Assembly: GCA_035946735.1 (NCBI GenBank) | Contig: DASYYZ010000033.1 | Coordinates: 27,894 to 91,893 of the forward strand | Origin: Gp13-AA77 sp035946735 | GTDB taxonomy: Bacteria; Acidobacteriota; Terriglobia; UBA7540 | DNA length: 64,000 nt | Reading direction: 5' to 3' | In this document: piece after piece, positions 26,046-34,903 of the stretch | Numbering within the stretch: the stretch's first letter is position 1 | Layout: the number at the start of each line of letters is the position of its first letter | The notes under the pieces: model-generated | Seen by the model: the letters and a program-made list of their open reading frames with translations, nothing else | Database searches by the model: none | What the model was told of the DNA's origin: nothing | Translations under genes and position numbers: made by a program

Positions 26046-27733
26046 ATGTCCCAGTCTCCAAACCCAGCCGCGCCGCAGCAGGTGGCGCCTCTGCTCGCGT
26101 TGGCCGTTAAGTTGCTCAGAGCCGGGCGACCAGACGATGCGATCGCGCCGTTGCGCGATGCAGCGCTGCTGCAGCCGTCCAATCCCATCATCCAGCACGA
26201 TCTCGGCCTCGCCTGCCTCGAGGTCGGCCGCGCACAGGAGGCTATCGCGGCATTCGAGCGGGCCGTCGCCAACAACCCGCGTACGGCGATGCCTATTTCC
26301 GCCTGGGAATCGCCTTGGAGAAGCTGGACAATGTCAGCGGGGCAATCGTTGCGTATGGCCGCGCCACTGAGCTGCTCCCATCCCTGACCGAGGCGTGGTT
26401 CCGCGCCGGCGCCCTAGCCTATACACTCGGCGATCGCGACGAGGCGATCATCTATTTCCGCCGCGCGGCAGCGACCGGAGGTAACACCAGCTTCGGACGT
26501 CTTGGCCAGGCGCGGGCGCTGCTGACAGAGGATCGCAATCAGGAAGCCGAACAGGTGCTGCAACGGACGCTGGCGCTCGATCCGAGCAACACCATGGCGC
26601 ATGATCTGCTGGGCAATCTGCTCTCTGAGTTCGGCCGTTTCGACGAGGCCCGCGAATGCTTCGAGCGCACGATCGCGATCGCGCCGCTGCTGTCGGGAAG
26701 CTACTACGATCTGGTCCGGTGTCGCCCCGTCACGAGCGATGACGATGGTCTGCTTCAAAAGATAAAAGCCGCCTTGGCCACGCCGGGGCTGGAAACGACG
26801 CAACGCCTGCGGCTTCACCGCGCGATCGGCAAGGCGGCGGAGGATCTTGGCGACTACGCCTTGGCCATGCGGCATTTCGACGCCGTGCGCCGGGGCTCTC
26901 GGTCGTTCGACTCGGCCGCGTTCTCCATCGAGATTGGCCGCCTGATTGCCCGCTGCACACCCGAATTGATCGCGCGGGCGCCCGAACTCGGCAGCCGCGA
27001 TGCGACGCCGGTGCTGATCATCGGCATGCCGCGGTCCGGCACAACTCTCGTCGAGCAGATCGTCTCCGTCCATCCCGAGGTCGGGGCCGGCGGCGAGTTG
27101 CATTTCTGGAACGCGCGCGGGGCGGCGTGGCACCGCTCCGGCGCGACCGGGACCGAGACGCAGTTCTTCGCCAAGGCGGCGGCAGACTATCTCGGCGCGC
27201 TGCGTGCGATCGCGCCGATGGCCGCGCGAGTGACCGACAAGATGCCGTTCAACTTCCTCTGGGCCGGGCTGATCCACCTGGCATTCCCGCGCGCCATCAT
27301 CATCCATTGCCGCCGCGCTGCAGTCGACACGGCGCTGTCGATCCATCAGACTCATTTCCATCCGAGCCTGGCGTTTCTGACCGGAGGGGTCGAACTGGTC
27401 GCGTATTTCCGCAGCTACCAGCGGCTCATCGACCATTGGCGGAGCGTGCTGCCGGCGGATCGCTTCATCGAGGTCGATTACGAGGACCTCAGCCGCGCGC
27501 CCGAACCAGTCAGCAGGCGGATGATCGCGGCCTGCGGCCTGGAGTGGCACGACGTGTGCCTGCGCCCCGAATGCAATCCGCGGGCTGTTAATACCCCCAG
27601 CAAGTGGCAGGCCCGGCAGGCGATCTATCGCACCTCCGTCGGGCGCTGGCGACGCTACGAACCCTGGCTGGGGCCCCTGCGCGCGCTCGTCGACGACGGG
27701 TCGGAACTGGACGCGGGTATCGCCCGATCGTGA
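26046..27733 (+). pseudogene. TPR-sulfotransferase, split by a frameshift
   Basis: The first frame (26046 to about 26280) encodes TPR units (LRAGRPDDAIAPLRDAALLQ ... GRAQEAIAAFERAVANNPR). The chain continues in another frame with GDAYFRLGIALEKLDNV, so one base appears lost near 26280. The second frame runs to 27733 with more TPRs and then a PAPS-dependent sulfotransferase domain. That domain has the 5'-phosphosulfate loop IIGMPRSGTTLVEQI, the DKMPFNFLW segment and a C-terminal basic tail. An ATG at 26315 could still yield the whole sulfotransferase part. Two sampled 60-base lines here are 70-72% G+C against 58-63% in sampled TonB receptor lines, and codon choice differs, which suggests transfer, perhaps from an alphaproteobacterium (inference). 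Confidence 0.78.
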
Positions 27734-27893
27734 TTGGGCTGAAGCAGCCCACCTCACCGGAAAGACACGAAGCCAACGTCCAGGAAACAGACTCTGCTTA
27801 ACGCGCAGCTGCGCGCGGCACAATCCGCGAGAAAAAGTTCACACCACGTAAACAGAGATTTCACCCCTCGGCGTAGGGCGCCACGCCCTCTTG

Positions 27894-28880
27894 GATCCAC
27901 TGGCGTCGAGGGCGATACGTTCCTGCAGCCGAACGGGTCCACCAGCGAGCCGACCTGGAGCCAGTTTTACACCGACTCGCAGTGGTTCGAGGGAGGGCCT
28001 TATTGCGCACCACCTGGGATCAAGGGCGAGAAGACGCTGTACTATCAGAACACGGTCCAGGCAGGTCCTCTCTCCCGGCTGTGTCTGACCACCTCATCAA
28101 GAACTTCCCGCAGTTCGATCTGAACATCCCCGACCAGTTCCGCGTCGATATTTGGTTGCAGGACTTCAACAGTGACGTCGCGGCCGGTACGGTGCCCGCT
28201 GAGCGAGCTCTGGATAATGTGCGACCACACCGGCGGCCCGCCGACCGGGCAGGCCGAACAGGCCGATAACGACTTGGCTGTTGGGCGCATTATCGACGAC
28301 ATCAGCCACAGCCCCGTGTGGTCCACATCGGCGATCTTCATCGAGGAAGACGACTCGCAGAACGGCGTCGACCACGTCGACGGTCATCGCAGCCCAGGCT
28401 ATATCATCAGCCCGTGCGCCGTGCAGTACGGACCCGCCGACAACACCTACTACTCGCAGGTCAACATGACTCGGACGATGGAGCAAATCCTCGGTCTGCC
28501 GCCCATGAACCAGTACGACCTTGTGGCGTCGCCGATGAGGACGGATTTCGTCACGGGCACGCCGCCCCCGGCCAACTTCGACCCGTGGACGCACGTGCCG
28601 AACCAGATCCCGCTGAACCAGGGCGTTACAGCAAGCGCAGGCAGCCCAACGGACAGCGCAACGATCAAGGCCCTGAGGAGGGCTTGGCTGCAGAAGAAGG
28701 CGCAGATCTTCGCCGGCAAACTCACCAAGCCCGACTCCGAAGACCCGGACACCGTCAACCATCTGAACTGGTACGAGGCCACCGGGTTTAAGCGGCCCTA
28801 TCCCGGCGAGAGCAAGGTTCGCCCTCCGAGCGACTTCAACAACCCGGCACCCCCCCTGACCAGGACGACTAAAGCACGTT
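27894..28880 (+). pseudogene. Broken phosphoesterase-family gene (C-terminal half)
   Basis: Three consecutive frames each carry recognisable parts of a PF04185-type phosphoesterase: SQFYTDSQWFEGGPYC with YYQNTVQA, then SDHLIKNFPQFDLNIPDQFR, then MCDHTGGPPTGQAEQADNDL. The last frame continues with IFIEEDDSQNGVDHVDGHRS, SPMRTDF and DTVNHLNWYEATGF. The N-terminal half with the ENRTYDQ-type motif is absent. The frame also shifts near a C-run at the end, where the likely original stop is TAA at about 28869. A strong terminator follows. It belongs to the same superfamily as the intact gene at 23115 but a different subfamily, closer to those with the DHTGGPPT and NHLNWYE motifs. Confidence 0.75.
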
Positions 28881-28893
28881 TCGACTGCAACCG

Positions 28894-28927
28894 CCCTCTC
28901 CCCGGTTTCGCGGGGAGAGGGTTTTTT
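28894..28927 (+). terminator. Strong intrinsic terminator
   Basis: Eleven-base perfect stem: CCCTCTCCCCG (28894-28904) pairs with CGGGGAGAGGG (28911-28921) around a 6-base loop, followed at once by six T (28922-28927). It is the clearest Rho-independent terminator in the window. It would end transcription of the broken phosphoesterase gene and insulate the secreted gene starting at 28970. Confidence 0.9.
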
Positions 28928-28969
28928 CTTCACGCCTCAAAGAGAGTTATCTTGTAAGAAGGGAGCCTT

Positions 28970-30328
28970 ATGAGATCAGGTATGAAGACCACTGCTCCAG
29001 TTGCTGCCAGTCTCACTCGATCAAAGCAACACGCATGCCAGAAAACCTTTCCTGTAGCCGCGTGCTGGACGTGCGTTGTCGCGCTAACTTGCTCCACCAT
29101 CAGCCTGGGAGGCAGCCACCAGGCACAGACGGCAGCGACCGCTTCCGAAAATGATGCGAATCACTCGGCATCGGCATATTACGTAGAACTTGAGCTTGAA
29201 TACAGGGTTAAAGTGTCGGCCTTGAAGCCCGGCGACATCCTGACGGGCAGGCTGTCTCGCGACGTCTACTCGGGAAAGAGCGAACTCTTTCCTGCTGGTG
29301 CTCCCGTACACTTGACGGTGAGCAAGTTGGAACGCCGGAAGAGGGAGCCAAACGACCACTGGCCTGGAATCGTCACGCTCTTCACCCCTCGGCATGAGAA
29401 CTATCCCACGATTGAATCGGCGACGGTATCCCTGTCTGGCGGCAGGGAGGTTCCGCTGCGGGTCTCGCTGGTGTCGATTATTCGCAAGTCGGAGTTGCAT
29501 CCACCCTCGAAGGCTCCCCACAGCGGTGTCAGTGCGGCCACCGCAAAACTAAAGCCGCACGCTCCCGAGCAAACTGTGATCCTGGAAGCCACGGGCCCGA
29601 CGCCGGAAATGACCTCCACGCTGGCGCCGACGCAACCGGCAAGCAGTAAGGCCGTCCAAACGAGTCCGGTGAAGCTCGAGACGGGAACCCGGGCCCAGGT
29701 GGTATTGCTCCGCAGTCTCAGCGCATCGAAGAACCGCCCTGGTGATTCCTTCCTCGCGCGGTTGGTGGAACCCGTGCGACTGGGATCGAGAATCGTCCTG
29801 CCCGAAGGCGTTCTGTTGCAGGGCACGGTTCTCAAAGCCACCGCGCCGCGCCGGCTCAGCCGGCCCGGCATGATGACCCTGGCGTTCACCGGGCTCGCAA
29901 CGCCGGAAGGTGGAAGCGGTCCCATTTCAGCCACGCTTGCGAGCGCGGAAGTGGATTCAAGATCGCGCAACCGGCTCGATTCCGAAGGCGGTCTCAGCGG
30001 CGGGCGCCCCGGCAAGGCCTGGATGCTGATCAACCTGGGTGTGACCGCGGGCATCGCAAAGGAAACTGACGACGGCATACAGTTGCTGATCGAGGCTCTT
30101 GTCTCCACCGCCACGGACGCTTCGACGGCTGGCGTGTCGCGGATCGTCGCAACCTGCACTTCAGGCATCTTTTTGGTGACGCGGCACGGACGGGATGTGG
30201 TGTTGCCGCGTTTCACCGAAATGGACATCACATTCAATCGGCCTTTTGTGCTGCCTGAGGCAAAGGAACCAGCGGGCGCACAACCAGCAGTCTCGGGCGA
30301 CGCGATGACTGGTTCGCCCGCGAAGTGA
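28970..30328 (+). CDS. Secreted protein of unknown function
   Basis: 452 residues; GGGAG precedes ATG 28970. A signal-like hydrophobic region (about residues 30-50) is followed by two similar beta-rich modules. One (LKPGDILTGRLSRDVYSGKS) and the other (NRPGDSFLARLVEPVRLGSR, then PEGVLLQGTVLKA) share a pattern of holding a property, then a gain/limit segment, separated by a Pro/Thr/Ala-rich linker. The second half resembles small barrel domains of VirB10/TrbI type seen in acidobacterial secreted proteins, but I cannot assign a family. The first gene after the terminator, it seems independently transcribed. No damage is seen. Confidence 0.65.
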   Translation: MRSGMKTTAPVAASLTRSKQHACQKTFPVAACWTCVVALTCSTISLGGSHQAQTAATASENDANHSASAYYVELELEYRVKVSALKPGDILTGRLSRDVYSGKSELFPAGAPVHLTVSKLERRKREPNDHWPGIVTLFTPRHENYPTIESATVSLSGGREVPLRVSLVSIIRKSELHPPSKAPHSGVSAATAKLKPHAPEQTVILEATGPTPEMTSTLAPTQPASSKAVQTSPVKLETGTRAQVVLLRSLSASKNRPGDSFLARLVEPVRLGSRIVLPEGVLLQGTVLKATAPRRLSRPGMMTLAFTGLATPEGGSGPISATLASAEVDSRSRNRLDSEGGLSGGRPGKAWMLINLGVTAGIAKETDDGIQLLIEALVSTATDASTAGVSRIVATCTSGIFLVTRHGRDVVLPRFTEMDITFNRPFVLPEAKEPAGAQPAVSGDAMTGSPAK

Positions 30329-30431
30329 GGCGCCTGGTTGAACAAATCATCCGTGAGCGACACCCAATTGAGCTCGTTCGGCAGTCAAGCAAGCGGCTGA
30401 AGACTCCGCGGACTCTCGTAGTGACAGCCGC

Positions 30432-30770
30432 GTGCTTGGGGCTTCGGGTCTCTGCTCGCAGCTTTGCAATGGGGAAGACTTGGACTTTGGAGCTTTCCCG
30501 GTCAAGGTTCAACGAAGTTTTGTGCGGGGTGTGCTTTATCCCACTAAGACAGAAGCGTCTGAAAGCGCACTCCCCCTTGACCCGGATCTGGCAGAGACGC
30601 TCATGGCCCATAAGGCGAGGTCCGTCTATGTCTCCGATTCGGACTTCGCGTTCGCCGGCACCTCTGGAAAAACCACGCTGGCCGAAGACGATTCTCGCAG
30701 ATTACATCAAGCCAGCGGCTAGCAGGGCCGGAATCGGGAAGTTTGGATGGCACACGTTCCGCCACTATGT
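30432..30770 (+). pseudogene. Tyrosine recombinase (integrase) fragment A
   Basis: The catalytic-domain segment WEDLDFG-like (GEDLDFGAFPVKVQRSF), the TKTEASESALPLDPDLAETL region and DFAFAGTSGK lie in one frame. RWPKTILADYIKPAA and GKFGWHTFRH continue in another, so a frameshift lies near 30665. HTFRH is the conserved His-x-x-Arg of tyrosine recombinases. The sequence diverges right after it and the catalytic Tyr and N-terminal core-binding domain are missing. It is a dead remnant of a mobile element or genomic-island integrase. Confidence 0.68.
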
Positions 30771-30890
30771 ACCCTTCCTGGGTATGTCTTGTAATCGCTC
30801 GCCGGCCTTGTGTTTTCGTCCGACGCTCATGGTGGCATCGACATAGTATTGGCTCCTCAGCCCCGTACAAAGGGAGGAAAGGAGCCTTCC

Positions 30891-31170
30891 GTGAAATTCA
30901 TCATCGACAATCGAATTGTCCTGTCGCGAGCGCCGCAAGGACCTCTTGCGAAATATATCGAGCCGTTTGCGAAGGCAATGCGGGACCAGGGATATGCCCG
31001 CTACTCGCGGTACCGGCAGGTTTTGCTCGCGGCCCATCGCCAGACCCACCCTGGTCGTCTGAAGGGGTGGTTGCGCGAGCCTCAGCGAGGTGATGGAAAC
31101 GTCCTGTTTCCCAACGCCCGGGGTCAACGTCTCAGCGTCCACGGCGCGCAGTACTTGCTGAACAAGCATC
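30891..31170 (+). pseudogene. Tyrosine recombinase fragment B with internal deletion
   Basis: GTG 30891 with AAAGGAG upstream begins a typical N-terminal recombinase segment (PQGPLAKYIEPFAKAM then GYARYSRYRQVLLAA). After about 50 residues it jumps into a mid-protein segment, LFPNARGQRLSVHGAQYLLN, which in relatives lies just before the catalytic HxxR region. I infer an in-frame deletion of the intervening domain and loss of the C-terminus at about 31170, where sequence of another origin begins. It is of a different subfamily from fragment A. Confidence 0.58.
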
Positions 31171-31600
31171 GCGGGGCGGCTTCCCGCGTCTGTTTTTCGT
31201 GGCCCAGATCGACATCACAGAGCCCGGCAGCAAGATGGCCATTTCGTCCACCGGCTTCCAGGGGAAGCGCAGCCGCTGGGGGGCGTTGGCCAAGTCGGTT
31301 CGATCGGACAGCAGCATCGACTCCTGCAGCGAATGGACGTGCGGGATGGGCTCAGCTTTGGCGGCGATGCGGCGCTGCTCGACCAGCTCCCGGAAGGCCG
31401 CTACGTCTTTCGCCGTCTTAAGAAACCCTTCGTTGGCGTCCTTCGCGCCTTCCCACTTCAGAAGGTAGGTCTCGAGCGAGACTCGGTTGTCGGCAGCCGC
31501 GATTCGCACTCGTGCCGCGCGGCACACCTCGGAACCTTCAGCCGGCTGGGAGTCGTCGCGATCAGTCCGGAGTAACTCCCTTCTGACCGATCGATCCTTG
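31165..31600 (-). pseudogene. Unidentified ATPase-like fragment
   Basis: The minus-strand frame encodes LETYLLKWEGAKDANEGFLK, FRELVEQRRIAAKAEPIPHV and RFPWKPVDEMAILLPGSVMSI. The last part, followed by WATKNRRGK, looks like the approach to a Walker A strand of RecA/AAA-type ATPases (P-x-G-x-x-x-x-W-x-x-x-x-x-x-G-K), but the GKT/S is not intact and the chain stops there. No start or full domain is present. I treat it as part of a lost element (plasmid or phage replication-type ATPase is possible) joined to recombinase fragment B. Identity is uncertain. Confidence 0.3.
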
Positions 31601-31728
31601 GTTCTTACTCCCGACGAGGTGTGATCGAAACGGCTCGGCGATGCAATCAGAGTGAAGCTATAATTACGATTTCGCTGCTTGAGGTTTGTGAACAAATCGG
31701 TCGAAAGCAAGACTACAAGGTGCCGTTC

Positions 31729-32751
31729 ATGAAAGAGTTTGGCGTGGGTATTCTCGGTACGGGATGGGTGGCGGGTAGTTACATCACGGCGTTTGAGGCG
31801 AACCCACACACACAGGTCCGTGCCATTCTGAGCCGCGACCAGGACCGCGCCGCTGCCAAAGCCGTCCAGCACAAGCTCACCCACTGCCGCCCTTACCACG
31901 ATCTGGAGGCCCTGCTCGCAGATCCCAACGTCCAGATTGTTTCCATCTGCACTCCGCATCACATGCACGTTGAGCAAGCCCTATTGGCGGCACAGGCGGG
32001 GAAGCACCTGGCGCTCGAAAAACCTGTGGCGCTCGATATCGGAGGATTACGCCGGCTACAGGGTGCGGTTAGCGCAGCCAAAGTAAAGACAGTGGTGGGC
32101 TTCGTACTGCGCTGGAATCCGCTCTTCGAAACCATCCGGTCTCTTCTTGCCGACCAGATTGTGGGCCGTTTGTTCTATGGCCAAGTGGACTACCTTCATG
32201 GCATTGGACCCTGGTACGGGCAGTACGAGTGGAACATAAAGAAAGAGATCGCGGGTAGCAGCCTGTTGACGGCTGGGTGCCACGCAGTTGACGGCCTCCG
32301 GTGGTTTATCGGGCGGCGTGCTGTTGAGGTGTTCGCCTATGCGAACTTCAGCGCCGAGAACCCGCTACGCTACGAGTACGAGCCTAACAGCGTGACGTTG
32401 GTGAAGTTCGACGACGGGACGCTGGGCAAGATCGCTTCCTCGATCGAATGCGTCATGCCTTACGCTTTCAACATCGAACTACTCGGCGACCGTGGTAGTA
32501 TCCGCAACAATCAGGTTTTCTCCAAAAAATGGGTGGGCCAGCGTGGTTGGGCCACCATACCGACCATCTTGCCGGATAGCGGCGACGTTTCACATCATCC
32601 CTTTAACGGCCTGGTCGATCACTTTGTCGATTCTATCCTGAATGATCGGGAGTCCCACGCGAACCTGGAGGACGCCGCGCTGACCCACGAGATTTGCTTC
32701 GCGTCGGAAATCTCGGTGCGCGAAGGAAGGCCCGTTCGCTTGCCCTTGTAA
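31729..32751 (+). CDS. Gfo/Idh/MocA-family oxidoreductase
   Basis: 340 residues from ATG 31729 (AAGGTG about 6 bases upstream); the frame is open further upstream to 31621 but that part is not conserved-looking. An NAD(P)-binding Rossmann motif GILGTGWVAGSY is followed by CTPHHMHVEQAL and the catalytic LEKPVALD (Lys of EKP). The alpha/beta substrate domain has GCHAVDGLRWFIG, in which His is the usual catalytic or ligand residue. Such enzymes oxidise or epimerise sugars, inositols and glycosides. It stands alone between recombinase scraps and the SRAP scrap, so its partner pathway is not visible. It is cytoplasmic, with no signal peptide. Confidence 0.92.
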   Translation: MKEFGVGILGTGWVAGSYITAFEANPHTQVRAILSRDQDRAAAKAVQHKLTHCRPYHDLEALLADPNVQIVSICTPHHMHVEQALLAAQAGKHLALEKPVALDIGGLRRLQGAVSAAKVKTVVGFVLRWNPLFETIRSLLADQIVGRLFYGQVDYLHGIGPWYGQYEWNIKKEIAGSSLLTAGCHAVDGLRWFIGRRAVEVFAYANFSAENPLRYEYEPNSVTLVKFDDGTLGKIASSIECVMPYAFNIELLGDRGSIRNNQVFSKKWVGQRGWATIPTILPDSGDVSHHPFNGLVDHFVDSILNDRESHANLEDAALTHEICFASEISVREGRPVRLPL

Positions 32752-32870
32752 AGGATACGGCCCGGCACGACCTTACCAGTGAAAGAGAATGTGACGGAAC
32801 GAGGCGCCTCAATGTCGCCCCCAGGGATTGATCTTTCGCGTTCGGGCTCGGTCCGGTAGGATTAATGGCT

Positions 32871-33084
32871 ATGTGCGGTCGTTATCCCGATGTCGGGCAT
32901 GAAGGAGAGGCCGCGGAGCTCCTTGCAGCGGAGCCGACAGAGGAACTTCGCACGTCTTAACAACATCGCGCCAACCCAGCCGGTGCCCGTGATCCGTCAA
33001 GCAGGCTCCCGACGGGCGATCCGTGGGGGCCCGGTTCCGGTCGATGCGTTCTATGAATGGAGGAGGGAGGGCGCCCAGCCTTGA
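32871..33084 (+). pseudogene. SRAP-family (YedK/HMCES) remnant
   Basis: ATG 32871 begins MCGRY, the invariant start of SOS-response-associated peptidase proteins, whose Cys2 crosslinks to abasic DNA sites. That frame stops after about 29 codons. A second frame (32890-33084) carries NNIAPTQPVPVIRQ and DAFYEWRRE, two further family motifs (N-I-A-P-T-Q-P and G-F/Y-Y-E-W) that in intact proteins lie about 30 and 100 residues in. The protein is therefore shortened and frameshifted and has lost its C-terminal half. The rest of 32752-33190 shows nothing recognisable. Confidence 0.66.
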
Positions 33085-33190
33085 GCCAAACGAGTAGGAC
33101 CGGCGAACAGCTCTTTACGGGCGTCTAATCTAAGGTCGCAAGACGGCAGCGTTCGATCTGGTTCCAGTCCGGGATTGTGAGTGTGGCCGT

Positions 33191-34546
33191 ATGGGATTCG
33201 ACGCGGGAGGTGGCGGGCCGGGTGGCTTAAGCAGGCGCTCGATGCTGCTGGGTATAATGCTGGGCGCCACTTCCGTTCGAACGCAAGGCCGGCCGGCATC
33301 GTCCGACACTGAAATCAAAACGGAGTCCTCCATGAAATTGCGATCTGCGGAGCCATCGACCACGAACCTTAGGTGCGAGCCAATAACTTGGCGAGATCGC
33401 CACGCCTACCTTCTTGAAAACGATTTGATCCGCCTTGTCACGCTGACCGGAGGCGGTCACATCGCGGAATTCCGTTTTCGCGAGGAATCAGGTCTCTCCA
33501 AAGTTAGTCCTCTCTGGACTCCTCCCTGGAAAGGGATCGAGCCCTATCTTTACCGCGAGGATGTTCACGCCGCCAGATACAGCGCCCCTCCCACCGGCCA
33601 ACTGCTGTCGGGAATCGCCGGCCACAACCTCTGCCTCGATTATTTTGGCGGGCCTTCGAACGAGGAATCCAAGCTAGGGTTGCCCATTCACGGCGAAGCC
33701 GGTATTTCGCTTTGGCATAACATGCGAGCCGAGGCCAAGGGGCAGGAGGCGGTTCTCGAGATGTCGGTCGAGCTGCCGGTGGCGGGGCTGAACTTTACCC
33801 GCCAGATCAGGATCCGCCGCGGCGAGTCCGTGGCCTATTTCAAGGAAGAGGTGGTGAACGAGAAGAAGGCTGACCACTTCTTTCACTGGACGCAGCACGC
33901 CACCTTGGGCCCTCCGTTCTTGAGCCATGAACACAGCCGGATCTTTATTTCCGCGACGCGCGGACGTACCCTTCCCCACGGATACGAGGGTAAGGAGCTG
34001 CTCGCGACCGCGCAGGATTTCCAGTGGCCAAACGCGCCGGGTGTGGACAGGACGCCGGTTGACCTGCGCCGGCCGCTGAGCCATCCGGGGTTGGGATTTG
34101 TCGCGACGGTATTGATGGACCCGGGCCGCGATCAGCAATACGTCGCGGGGCTGAATATACCGGAGCGGCTGCTGGTGGCGTACTGCTTCGATCGCAAGGA
34201 TTTCCCTTGGACGGCAATCTGGGAGGAGAACAAAGCCCGCGCCGACGCGCCTTGGAACGGTCAAAGTGAAACGCGAGGCCTGGAGTTTGGGTCAACACCC
34301 CTGCCGGTAGGCCGCCGGGAAGCCTTCGCCAACGGACCGCTGTTCGGGGCGCCCTGCTTCTCCGTCGTTCCGGCTCTCGGCCGCGCGACTGTCCGGTATG
34401 CTGCCTTTTTGACCCAAGTGCCTGCTGGTTTCGATGACGTGCGTGACATTCGCCTCGCGAACGGCGAGATTCACGTTGTGCATTCTACCGGCACGATCCA
34501 AGTTCCGGCCGGCGGCGTTTCCGAGAGCGGGATGGCAGCAGACTAA
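33191..34546 (+). CDS. Tat-exported mutarotase-like (aldose epimerase fold) protein
   Basis: 451 residues. The Tat-type N-terminus GLSRRSMLLGIMLGATSV is followed by a domain of about 400 residues. It shows YLLENDLIRLVTLTGGGHIA, PWKGIEPYLY, GHNLCLDYFGGPS and IHGEAGISLW, a layout seen in galactose-mutarotase-like proteins. That fold often carries the catalytic His/Glu in GHxxG and E-x-G positions, here HGEAG and FFHWTQHATLGPP. I cannot name the exact substrate, so the function (sugar binding or anomer interconversion) is inferred. It precedes a TonB receptor by 357 bases, whose leader contains a probable promoter. Confidence 0.6.
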   Translation: MGFDAGGGGPGGLSRRSMLLGIMLGATSVRTQGRPASSDTEIKTESSMKLRSAEPSTTNLRCEPITWRDRHAYLLENDLIRLVTLTGGGHIAEFRFREESGLSKVSPLWTPPWKGIEPYLYREDVHAARYSAPPTGQLLSGIAGHNLCLDYFGGPSNEESKLGLPIHGEAGISLWHNMRAEAKGQEAVLEMSVELPVAGLNFTRQIRIRRGESVAYFKEEVVNEKKADHFFHWTQHATLGPPFLSHEHSRIFISATRGRTLPHGYEGKELLATAQDFQWPNAPGVDRTPVDLRRPLSHPGLGFVATVLMDPGRDQQYVAGLNIPERLLVAYCFDRKDFPWTAIWEENKARADAPWNGQSETRGLEFGSTPLPVGRREAFANGPLFGAPCFSVVPALGRATVRYAAFLTQVPAGFDDVRDIRLANGEIHVVHSTGTIQVPAGGVSESGMAAD

Positions 34547-34623
34547 CCCACTCGGGCTGAAAAACCGTCTGACCCGCCCAAGCCGAGAAGCCGACTCCAT
34601 TCATAACATTTTTATATAGAGCA

Positions 34624-34653
34624 TTGCGCCAGATCCCCTTTCGGATATATAGT
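34624..34653 (+). promoter_or_regulatory. Probable promoter upstream of the third TonB receptor
   Basis: TTGCGC (34624-34629), an 18-base spacer and TATAGT (34648-34653) in an AT-rich stretch. TTGCGC occurs again directly after the -10 box (within 34654-34659), giving a short direct repeat that could bind a regulator. The leader to 34904 is about 240 bases. Confidence 0.35.
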
Positions 34654-34903
34654 TGCGCAGTTATTGATTGGGGTAAGTGTTTGACTTGGCAATGCGGTCA
34701 AGAACGACGTTGGGGTTCGCGCTCGCGCAATGCCAGGGATACTACTGATGCTGTGGCTTCCAGTTGTATTATCCAGCGGCTGGCCACGAACCCATTCCGT
34801 ATTCCTTCCCGCTGTGTGGCCGGGCATCTTATCCCGGCGAATAACTAATGACGTAATACTCTGCCATGTCTGGAGTCGCACGGTGAACATCTTTGAGGAG
34901 GAA

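Noticed and set aside
26315..27733. Treating the sulfotransferase as a complete gene starting at 26315
   Set aside because: The upstream frame encodes matching TPR units that join it with one missing base, so the gene originally began near 26046. The later ATG may still be used, which is noted in the entry.
26414..27823. 469-codon minus-strand frame
   Set aside because: It is antisense to the sulfotransferase, whose P-loop and TPR motifs are clear. The frame is Arg/Ala/Gly-rich noise expected at 70% G+C.
29401..30363. 320-codon minus-strand frame
   Set aside because: It is antisense to the secreted gene at 28970, which has a signal segment and ribosome site. No family match.
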